From Actinomyces glycerinitolerans (GTDB lineage: Bacteria > Actinomycetota > Actinomycetes > Actinomycetales > Actinomycetaceae), in the NCBI RefSeq assembly GCF_900098745.1, contig NZ_FQTT01000015.1:1-64000 (forward strand): a stretch of DNA of 64,000 nt, written 5' to 3'. The translations under genes and the position numbers were made by a program. The notes under the pieces were generated by a model. The model was not told the origin of the DNA and did no database searches. It saw only the letters and a program-made list of their open reading frames with translations. Shown here one piece after another: positions 57,540 through 64,000 of this stretch. Within the stretch, counting starts at the first letter, position 1. The number at the start of each line of letters is the position of its first letter.

Positions 57540-59435
57540 ATGAGCTCATCCTCCGCGAAGGTTCGTTATACGCCTAAAGGCAGAGAGGGAGCCAAGGCGG
57601 TGCTTACTCTCACCAGCGGAGAGACTCTCACAGAGACTTGGCCCGGCGCAGACGGTACCCCCGAGTTCATTGGCGTAGACCGTCTGACCATGAACCCGGC
57701 GCTCACCGCCGCGCTGCACGCGTTCGTCGTCGCCAAGAAGGCGCAGCGTACTGCCGTTAATAATGTGGCACAGGCCGACGTGGAGAACGGAACAACCGCA
57801 ACCACGGACATGCACGCAGACCAGGCAGATTCAGTCGCCGATACTCCCACCGACGACGGCGCCGAGCCGGATGCCGCGGCCGATGCCACGGACAATTCCA
57901 CCTCTGCGGAGGAGGAAGCAGAGCGATTTGTCAGGATCAGCCGTCTATGGAGAAAGCAGCAGCCCGACCCGCTCGACGTCATTCAAGGGCGCTTGCGCGC
58001 ACAAACAGACGACGCGGAGAAACTACTCCTGAAGCTGGCGCAGATTCATGGATTCGGTGAGCGTGAGTCCACTCAGCACGATCGTAACGCCTGGTGTTCC
58101 GCGTGCCTGGCAAAAGGGGTCCACAGAGCACTCGACGTACCGGCAAACTGGTATGACGCATGGTGCTGTCGAAACTGTGGAGTGATCACCACCAGGTGCG
58201 CGATCCCCGGTTGCCCGAACATGGCGATACGCGGAATGGGCGTAACCGGCACCCGTGGCCTGTCACTGCCGGTTTGCGCAGAGCACTCCCACGAGGTCCC
58301 GGATTTTGAGACTAAGGACGCAACCATCGAGGATCTCGAACACTGGCCCGATCTGTTCGAGTACAAGCGCCGTAACGTCACCAGTCTCACCAAGCGAGGG
58401 GCGGTCGCCGCGGGGATAACCGTCCTGGCTGTTCCTGCGGCTTATTTCGCCGCACCGGCGATCGGCGGCATGGTAGGCGCAGCCGCCTCCATGGGCACAG
58501 GAACAGCACTGTCAGGTGCTGCCGCGTCAAGCTATGGCCTCGCACTACTCGGCGGAGGCTCAATAGCCACCGGAGGGCTCGGCATGGCCGGCGGAACCCT
58601 GGTTGTCTCCGCCGCGGGCGGCGCTGCGGGCAGCGCCTACGGTTTGCGGGTCGGCAGCGCATACCTCGGCGATGACTCCTCCTTCAACATCGAGTGCTTG
58701 CGTGATGGCGACGGACCCGCGGTTGTGTATTCTTCCGGCTTCCTCACCGACAATGACGACTCCTGGGCGAACTGGAAAAGGCTTATTGACACCGGCTATC
58801 CGAACAATGCCGTGTATCGGGTCCGCTGGGGTGCAAAGCAGAAGCGGGACATTGCGACCATTACCGGTGAGGGAGCCGGGCTTCGGCGCGGCATCACCAA
58901 GGTGGGCAAAGCGGGCCTCAGGGCGACCCGCTCGGCAGTCAAAAGACTTGGCCCTTTCCAGATGATAACTGGAGCCGCGGAAATGGCGCTCAATCCCTGG
59001 TCCGTGGCACTACGGAACTCCTCGGCGGCAGGCACAACTCTCGCAGCCATCCTCCGGCGCACCGAGAACAGGCAGGGGTTCGTGCTCATCGGGCACAGCC
59101 TTGGCGCAGCGGTAATGGCGACGGCAATGATCGGACTGGCCGCCGATAACGAGCTCTCTCCCGTGGTCACCGCCCACCTACTCGGCGCCGCATTCCCCGC
59201 AACCGCCGACTGCAACAAGCTTTCCGCAGGCGCCACCGGCAAGATCTATAACTACTTCTCCACCAATGACAAAGTCCTCGCGCACCTCTATCGCGCTGCC
59301 AAGCTAGGGGGCAAGGCGGCCGGGTCAACCGGTTTAATTGACCCCTGTGGAGGCGTGGTCAACGTAGACGTCAGCGATATCGTGAAGAAGCATTCTGACT
59401 ACATACACGAGGTGTCATTATGCGCGGACGCTTAA
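57540..59435 (+). CDS. DUF726-type alpha/beta-hydrolase with cysteine cluster and membrane segment
   Basis: A 631-residue protein of unknown role. It has a charged, low-complexity region (about 75-130); a cysteine-rich block (C186, C189, C209, C210, C213, C220, C225, C246) that looks zinc-binding; a Gly/Ala-rich hydrophobic stretch (about 287-365), probably membrane-inserting; and a hydrolase domain with VLIGHSLGAAV (Ser520), YFSTNDKVL (Asp577) and a late His (618 or 623), the DUF726 triad. CAGGAG precedes the ATG. Base use is less GC-rich than its neighbours. Between a type ISP enzyme and broken genes, a membrane-acting defence effector is possible but unproven. Confidence 0.72.
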   Translation: MSSSSAKVRYTPKGREGAKAVLTLTSGETLTETWPGADGTPEFIGVDRLTMNPALTAALHAFVVAKKAQRTAVNNVAQADVENGTTATTDMHADQADSVADTPTDDGAEPDAAADATDNSTSAEEEAERFVRISRLWRKQQPDPLDVIQGRLRAQTDDAEKLLLKLAQIHGFGERESTQHDRNAWCSACLAKGVHRALDVPANWYDAWCCRNCGVITTRCAIPGCPNMAIRGMGVTGTRGLSLPVCAEHSHEVPDFETKDATIEDLEHWPDLFEYKRRNVTSLTKRGAVAAGITVLAVPAAYFAAPAIGGMVGAAASMGTGTALSGAAASSYGLALLGGGSIATGGLGMAGGTLVVSAAGGAAGSAYGLRVGSAYLGDDSSFNIECLRDGDGPAVVYSSGFLTDNDDSWANWKRLIDTGYPNNAVYRVRWGAKQKRDIATITGEGAGLRRGITKVGKAGLRATRSAVKRLGPFQMITGAAEMALNPWSVALRNSSAAGTTLAAILRRTENRQGFVLIGHSLGAAVMATAMIGLAADNELSPVVTAHLLGAAFPATADCNKLSAGATGKIYNYFSTNDKVLAHLYRAAKLGGKAAGSTGLIDPCGGVVNVDVSDIVKKHSDYIHEVSLCADA

Positions 59436-59568
59436 TTAATGTGCGCCTGGACAGCGACCTGTATCTCACGAGTACTCCTTTACCGCAGATACCTTGTTCA
59501 CAGATCAGCGCCACACCCTGCCTGTAGTCGGCAATTGCCTGATCGACTGGGTGGTCAAGGCTAATTAA
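59420..59568 (+). pseudogene. Small frameshifted frame overlapping the DUF726 end
   Basis: From ATG 59420, MRGRLINVRLDSDLYL is read; one base appears to be missing at about 59466, after which HEYSFTADTLFTDQRHTLPV and GNCLIDWVVKAN continue to TAA at 59568. Joined, this makes about 49 residues with the look of a real protein. As it stands the frame ends early after 36 codons. The family is unknown; it overlaps the DUF726 stop by 16 nt, as coupled genes do. Confidence 0.4.
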
Positions 59569-60202
59569 TTATGTGGGACCGGAGGAACTGCTTCTTCCCG
59601 TAGAAGTTGATCTGATGGTCGCCCCACCAGGAGAGGAACTCCTCTGCGGTCTCACCGTTGTGCTCTAATTCGAAGGCACTATCGAAGGATGCAATAACGC
59701 CGTCGGTGGCCTCCGCGAGCGCCGCCGCGGCCAGGCCGTAACCGGTCGATGCAACGGCTGGCCCAGCGGCGTTGCGGTACTCGCTCCAGTAATGCCGACG
59801 TGCGTCGATCAGGTCAAGCGTCTCCGGGGCGAGCCGGTGGGCAAGCTCGGGAAGCAATCCCCAGCGTCCGATGAACGCGGGGTAGGCGAGGGCATCGGGA
59901 TCGTCATCATTGATGAGGTCGTCATCGTCGCGCACAAGGCACTCCGGCCACGAGTCGCTATCCCACACACCGTTGAGCCAGTATCCGAATCCAATCTCCA
60001 AACCCGGCGTCTAGCGCACGTCGGGCGGGACCATGCGCAGTTCCTCGCCCCGCTCCCGCGGGTAGAAGGCAGTCACGTCAAGGGTCGAGTCGATGCCGTG
60101 CCTGGCCAGGAGCTCGCGGAACAGCATCTCGGTTCGCGCCCGGGTCTGATGCACCAGCGGGAAGACGTCCGTCGTGGAGTAGACGTCGATCGTCGTTGAC
60201 AT
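59561..60202 (-). pseudogene. Gene of unknown function interrupted by one in-frame TAG
   Basis: From ATG 60202 the frame gives 63 residues (ending GEELRMVPPDVR), then TAG at 60011-60013, then continues in the same frame: TPGLEIGFGYWLNGVWDSDS and on to FLSWWGDHQINFYGKKQF, ending at 59561. The whole is 213 codons plus stop. Both halves read like one soluble acidic protein, rich in Trp and Asp (DDDDLINDDDPDALAYP). It could be a pseudogene, a sequencing error or, less likely, two coupled genes, the second starting at TTG 60001. No family is recognised. It converges with the preceding genes at TTAATTAATT. Confidence 0.55.
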
Positions 60203-60352
60203 GCAGAGAGCATACAAATGCCGACTGTATGAACCGTCGGCCCCAGGGCCGTCGCCCTCCGTCCTCCGAATCGCCGTACCCTGCGCGGACTCGGGGATCT
60301 GCAACAACTACAGTGAGCTACACCGCTGACCGCTATCCCTGGAGAAGTAGCC

Positions 60353-60565
60353 ATGGATTCTGCTCGCACCGGCTCCACCGACAGCCTGTACCTGAACTCC
60401 CCGCGCCACCTGCGCACACTCCTGGTCTGGGCATTGGTCACCGCCGTGTGCTTCAGCTTCCTGCCCGCAGCCGTGTGGAGCATCGTGCGCTGGATCCTGC
60501 TTGCCGGCCTATGCGTAGAAGTCATCCTGCTTGTTCGCGATCGCCGCGGGCGTCCCGGGCAGTAG
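60353..60565 (+). CDS. Small two-helix membrane protein
   Basis: A 70-residue protein with two hydrophobic segments, LLVWALVTAVCFSFLPAAVW (about 23-42) and IVRWILLAGLCVEVILLV (about 44-61), ending in basic RDRRGRPGQ. GGAGAAGTAGCC precedes the ATG, so it is probably translated. No family is recognised. It lies between the TAG-broken gene and a 113-bp repeat; no partner is evident. Confidence 0.6.
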   Translation: MDSARTGSTDSLYLNSPRHLRTLLVWALVTAVCFSFLPAAVWSIVRWILLAGLCVEVILLVRDRRGRPGQ

Positions 60566-60604
60566 CCTGCTGCTTCCACGCCCCGGCCTCCCTCGGTGTC
60601 TGAC

Positions 60605-60717
60605 ATCTACTACGCCGGTTCGGGGTTAACAACGCCAGTTAACCGTCTGCTGTATACCTCCGAGGCCTTCAGCAGAACGTTAAGTAGCGTTGTTAACGGG
60701 GAAGAGGCGTTGCAGAC
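60605..60717. repeat. 113-bp palindromic element, copy 4
   Basis: It begins ATCTACTACGCC and ends GGCGTTGCAGAC. Apart from the first base and a few positions it equals copies 3 and 5. It lies 40 bp after the small membrane protein gene, in an area of gene decay. Confidence 0.92.
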
Positions 60718-60838
60718 GAGAAGAGCGAATGCCCCTGTCAGCTCGTAGATCAGGTTGGTCGCCGACACCACCCACCCGGACGCTTCCTGCGCGTGCTCAA
60801 ACGCACCATGACGTGGTCCAAACGCGGAACCTCTACGG

Positions 60839-61129
60839 GTGCGGGCGAGCCTCGGCGCCTTCATTGCTACCGACCACCTCACCGCAAGCGCGTCCACGAC
60901 GCTTTACGCCACACTTACCTTCCCCGGCGGCCGGTGGGCCGCGGTCGAGGTGATATCGGGCACCTCCCAGATCGAGAAGGGCGCCCGTTCACTGGCCCGC
61001 ACCGTGCAGCAGATTGACACCTCCGCGGTCGGGGAGCCGGTACTCAAGCTTGTGGTCACCGGCACCGGCCCGACTGCGACCCTGCCGGACGGCACCGTGA
61101 CCTGCCCGCTAAGCGTCATCGGCCCCTGA
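60839..61129 (+). pseudogene. C-terminal remnant of a DUF4143-type ATPase
   Basis: The frame reads FPGGRWAAVEVISGTSQIEK, ARSLARTVQQIDTSAVGEPV and LVVTGTGPTATLPDGTVTCP, then ends LSVIGP. This is the nuclease-like tail (strand, ExK-like position, then the closing GP) of DUF4143 ATPases; the usual Lys after VEV is replaced by Ile, so even the tail is degraded. The ATPase domain is absent, and upstream (60720-60838) there is only a short unreadable stretch. No start with a ribosome site exists. Confidence 0.6.
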
Positions 61130-61196
61130 CGCAGAACCTCCCCGACACGCACCTTGGGCACCCGTCCGGGCAACCTTGTCCACCGCCCCGCGCCCC

Positions 61197-62228
61197 CTAC
61201 AGCCACAGGTCGCGGCGACGCCGTACCCCGCGCATGGCCTGCGGCGGGAACAGGCTCTCCAACCGCCGCACCAACCGCTCGGGATCGGCCAACTCCCGCC
61301 ACTCGAAGCGGTGCACCGCCCACCCGCCACGCCGCAGCACCATCTCCCGCTGCTTCTCCGCGCGCACGTCCGCCGACGTCGCCAGCTTGCCGTAGCCGTC
61401 GAACTCCAGGTCCACCATGGCACTGTCCACGGCGACGTCGAGGAAGTACTCGTGCGCATCGTCGCCGATCCAGCGCCGCTGCGTCACCGGTTCGGCCACC
61501 CCGGCAACACCGACCGCCCAGCGCAGCACGCTCTCGCCCGGCGACTCCGCGAAGGGATCCGCCAGCGCCACCGCCACCCTGGCACGACGCTTGCCGTGAC
61601 GGCGCCCCTGGCTCTCCACCATGCGCATCAACCGCTCGCGCGCCGCGTCGATCTCCATCTCCCCGTAGCAGCGTCGGTTGAAGCGGTCGGGACGGCACAC
61701 CGCCCGCAGCGCGGCGTCCACCACCGGCAACGACTCGCGCACCGGCAGGTCGAAGGCGCAGTCCATGGCGGTGCGCAGCGGCGTCGTCACCCGCAACCCG
61801 CCCACGTTGACGACCTCCTCCGGCGCCGGCGCGGTCGTCGAACGCAGCAGCGTCACCGACCGACCATGACGTCGGCCCTCCGGCGGCCCGTACCTGACCG
61901 TTGGGAAAACGATGGTGCTGCGCGATCGGTTCCCGGGCACCGCCAGGCGGATGCAGGGCTCGGACTCTAAGACAGGCAGTCCCAGCACCACCGCAGCCGC
62001 CTCGTGGGTCAGGGCGATTGCCGACGGCGAGGCTCGCAGCGCCGCCTCGCAGCGCGCCAGGGTGACGAGTTCCTTCAGGCGCCAGGTCGGCGTATCCCGG
62101 TCGGGAATGAACATGTAGCTGCCATGCGCCACCCGTATGAGATCGCGCCGACCGGCCAGGTCTCCGTTGGAGCGGTCGGCGGTGAACAACATGCGGGGGC
62201 GTTCGGGCGGCGTCGGGTAGCGCTGCAT
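61197..62228 (-). CDS. AbiEi-like/DUF559-type protein
   Basis: A 343-residue protein. The first part resembles AbiEi-like antitoxin or Rv-type hypothetical proteins: DLIRVAHGSYMFIPDRDTPT as a winged-helix wing, then ALTHEAAAVVLGLPVLES, then VTTPLRTAMDCAFDLPVRESL. The end carries a very-short-patch/DUF559-like endonuclease pattern: AMVDLEFDGYGKLA, EKQREMVLRRGGWAVHRFEW. Such two-part proteins are common in actinobacteria, often alone, with unknown function. The ATG at 62228 is the first that fits. No toxin-like AbiEii gene is adjacent. The next 200 bp upstream hold no gene. Confidence 0.72.
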   Translation of the reverse strand: MQRYPTPPERPRMLFTADRSNGDLAGRRDLIRVAHGSYMFIPDRDTPTWRLKELVTLARCEAALRASPSAIALTHEAAAVVLGLPVLESEPCIRLAVPGNRSRSTIVFPTVRYGPPEGRRHGRSVTLLRSTTAPAPEEVVNVGGLRVTTPLRTAMDCAFDLPVRESLPVVDAALRAVCRPDRFNRRCYGEMEIDAARERLMRMVESQGRRHGKRRARVAVALADPFAESPGESVLRWAVGVAGVAEPVTQRRWIGDDAHEYFLDVAVDSAMVDLEFDGYGKLATSADVRAEKQREMVLRRGGWAVHRFEWRELADPERLVRRLESLFPPQAMRGVRRRRDLWL

Positions 62229-62430
62229 GTCAGCAGAATCGCCGCGGCCCGACGGCGGCGCCACCGCGCCCCGCGATCTCTGTGGATTGGGGTGTCGCGA
62301 ACGCAGCCTGTGGACGCCGGTGAGAGGCCGGTGACGGAGGCGGCCCGGCGATGACCTGGTTCAGCGGCGCACGCGCACCACCGAAGGCCAGCTCCTTTGC
62401 GGATGCCGGCACCCGCCCACCCGCGGACGC

Positions 62431-62543
62431 GTCTACTACGCCGGTTCGGGGTTAACAACGCCAGTTAACCGTCTGCTGTATACCTCCGAGGCCTTCAGCA
62501 GAACGTTAAGTAGCGTTGTTAACGGGGAAGAGGCGTTGCAGAC
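62431..62543. repeat. 113-bp palindromic element, copy 5
   Basis: It begins GTCTACTACGCC and ends GGCGTTGCAGAC; nearly identical to copies 3 and 4. It lies between the AbiEi-like gene start and the CCA-enzyme gene end, both on the minus strand. Outside the element, the 398-bp gap shows nothing recognisable. Confidence 0.92.
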
Positions 62544-62626
62544 GAAGAGAGCGCACCCTCCGGCTAGTTGACCAGGGCGATTGCCGACGGCGAACCCGCA
62601 GTGTCGGCTCGCCGCGCGCCCGCCAG

Positions 62627-64000
62627 CTACTTCCCGCCGCGCGCCGCCCACCAGGAGTGCAGCGCCTCGCGCGCCAGGTCCTCGCCCATGGGCCCCTTCT
62701 CCATGCGCAGGTCCATGAGGAAGCGGTAGGCCTCGCCGACCACCGGCCCGGGCCCGACGCCGAGCTCGGCCATGATCTGCTTGCCGTCCAGGTCCGGGCG
62801 GATGGCGGCCAGCTCCTCCTCCTCGCGCAGCTGCGCGATGCGGTCCTCCAAGTCGTCGTAGGCCGCGTCCAGCATGTGCGCCTTGCGCTTGTTGCGGGTG
62901 GTCACGTCCGCGCGGGTCAGCCGGTGCAGACGCTCCAGCAGGGGCCCGGCGTCGGCCACATAGCGGCGCACGGCGGAGTCGGACCAGGCGGCGTCGGCGT
63001 AACCGTGGAAGCGCAGGTGCAGCTCCACCAGGCGGGAGACGTCCTTGATGGTCTGCTTGTCGAAGCGCAGGGCGCGCATGCGCTTGGCGGTCATGCGGGC
63101 GCCGACGTGGTCATGCCCGTGGAAGGTGACGGTGCCGTCGCGCAGGAAGCGCCGGGTGGCAGGCTTGCCGATGTCGTGGAAGATCGCTGCCAGCCGCAGC
63201 ACGAGGTCCGGGCCGGGCACGGGCCCGTCCGGCCCGGTCTCCAGATCGATCGCCTGCTCCAGCACCGTCAGGGTGTGCTCGTAGACGTCCTTGTGGCGCT
63301 TGTGCTCGTCGACGGTCTCCTGCAGGGCGGACAGCTCGGGCAGCACCACGTCGGCCACCCCGGTGTGCACCATGAGTTCCAGTCCGCGCCGCGGCCAGGG
63401 CGCCAGCAGCAGCCGCTCGAACTCGGCGCGCACCCGCTCGGCGGACACGATCTTCAGGCGTGGCGCCATATCGGTCATGGCGGCCAGCACGTCGGGCTCG
63501 ACGTCGAAGCCGAGCTGGGCGGCGAAGCGAGCGGCCCGCATGATGCGCAGGGGGTCGTCGTCAAAGGACTGCTCGGCGGACACCGGGGTGCGCAGCACGC
63601 CCGCACACAGGTCGTCGAAGCCGCCGTGGGGATCCACGAGCTCCAGCTCGGGCAGACGCAGCGCCATGGCGTTGACGGTGAAGTCGCGGCGTGTGAGGTC
63701 GCCGGTGAGGCTGTCACCGTAGGCGACAGCCGGCTTACGGGAGCCGGCCTCGTACTCCTCGGTGCGGTAGGTGGTGACCTCGACGACGTCGTCACCCTTG
63801 CGGGCCCCGATGGTGCCGAAGGCCTTGCCGACGTCCCAGCAGGCGTCGCCCCAGGCCTTCATGATCGCCTCGGTCGCCTCCGGGCGGGCGGAGGTGGCGC
63901 AGTCCAGGTCGTGCGGGACCACGCCGAGGAAGGCGTCGCGCACGGGGCCGCCGACCAGGGAGAGTTCATACCCGGCGTCGGCGAAGCGGCGACCCAACTC
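62627..64000 (-). CDS. CCA-adding tRNA nucleotidyltransferase (5' end outside window)
   Basis: At least 457 residues, open to the right edge, so the N-terminus is missing. YELSLVGGPVRDAFLGVVPH and DLDCATSARPEAT form the nucleotidyltransferase active site (the DLD pair binds metal), GDLTRRDFTVNAMAL follows, and DPLRIMRAARFAAQLGF is the next family motif. A C-terminal HD domain has AAIFHDIGKPATRRF and HGHDHVGA. The enzyme adds or repairs the 3' CCA of tRNAs, and the HD part may remove 2',3'-cyclic phosphate. Stop codon at 62627. Confidence 0.94.
   Translation of the reverse strand, partial: ELGRRFADAGYELSLVGGPVRDAFLGVVPHDLDCATSARPEATEAIMKAWGDACWDVGKAFGTIGARKGDDVVEVTTYRTEEYEAGSRKPAVAYGDSLTGDLTRRDFTVNAMALRLPELELVDPHGGFDDLCAGVLRTPVSAEQSFDDDPLRIMRAARFAAQLGFDVEPDVLAAMTDMAPRLKIVSAERVRAEFERLLLAPWPRRGLELMVHTGVADVVLPELSALQETVDEHKRHKDVYEHTLTVLEQAIDLETGPDGPVPGPDLVLRLAAIFHDIGKPATRRFLRDGTVTFHGHDHVGARMTAKRMRALRFDKQTIKDVSRLVELHLRFHGYADAAWSDSAVRRYVADAGPLLERLHRLTRADVTTRNKRKAHMLDAAYDDLEDRIAQLREEEELAAIRPDLDGKQIMAELGVGPGPVVGEAYRFLMDLRMEKGPMGEDLAREALHSWWAARGGK

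Noticed and set aside
60610..62651. Minus-strand frames at 60610-60897 and 62436-62651 with identical protein ends
   Set aside because: The shared end is just the translated 113-bp repeat; no start signal or family match exists.

Overview
The window is high-GC DNA with actinobacterial gene order (a class A PBP gene, then rpsF-ssb-rpsR-rplI, then dnaB), GTG starts and strong GGAG-type ribosome sites. Together with a type I-G CRISPR operon of the Bifidobacterium/Actinomyces kind, this points to an Actinomyces-like member of the Actinomycetaceae. The genus is inferred; no rRNA or tRNA gene was found to confirm it.

Layout. 1-9.3 kb: the N-terminus of an IS1634-like transposase at the left edge, then a minus-strand CRISPR-Cas operon csb1-csb2-cas3-csb3-(hairpin)-cas4/cas1, with a divergent HigBA-type toxin-antitoxin remnant at its 5' side. 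No cas2 and no repeat-spacer array lie inside the window; the IS sits where they would be expected. 9.4-15.8 kb: uracil permease, a DUF4956/VTC-domain/Cthe_2159-lipoprotein operon and an esterase. 16.1-18.0 kb: an overlapping ATPase plus DUF4276 (TOPRIM-like) pair, a candidate defence module. 18.2-25.9 kb: alpha/beta hydrolase, a decayed hipA, amylosucrase, an HxlR regulator divergent from an NAD(P)-binding protein, a pyridoxine-kinase-like enzyme and a DUF4143 ATPase. 26-37.5 kb: housekeeping core (dnaB, MATE exporter, rplI, rpsR, ssb, rpsF, PBP, Ca2+-type P-ATPase). 37.5-42.4 kb: small metabolic and regulatory genes and an MFS exporter. 42.6-48.6 kb: a sugar-use module (MFS importer, TetR regulator, GH30, GH42) with matching palindromic operators at both ends. 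48.8-51.1 kb: serine synthesis (serC-serA). 51.4-62.2 kb: an accessory island with ParDE, a single-chain type ISP restriction-modification enzyme, a DUF726 hydrolase with a cysteine cluster, several broken genes and an AbiEi/DUF559-like protein. 62.6 kb to the edge: CCA-adding enzyme, cut by the window.

Between genes the window is unusually rich in long inverted repeats. Five copies of a palindromic element are each exactly 113 bp long. Three copies of another nested palindrome share the core CACGACC. There is also a 124-bp element with 22-bp inverted ends, a five-unit array with an exact 23-bp period, and several single-copy long hairpins. These elements, the ATPase-DUF4276 pair, and the DUF726 gene beside the type ISP enzyme are the parts most worth following up.
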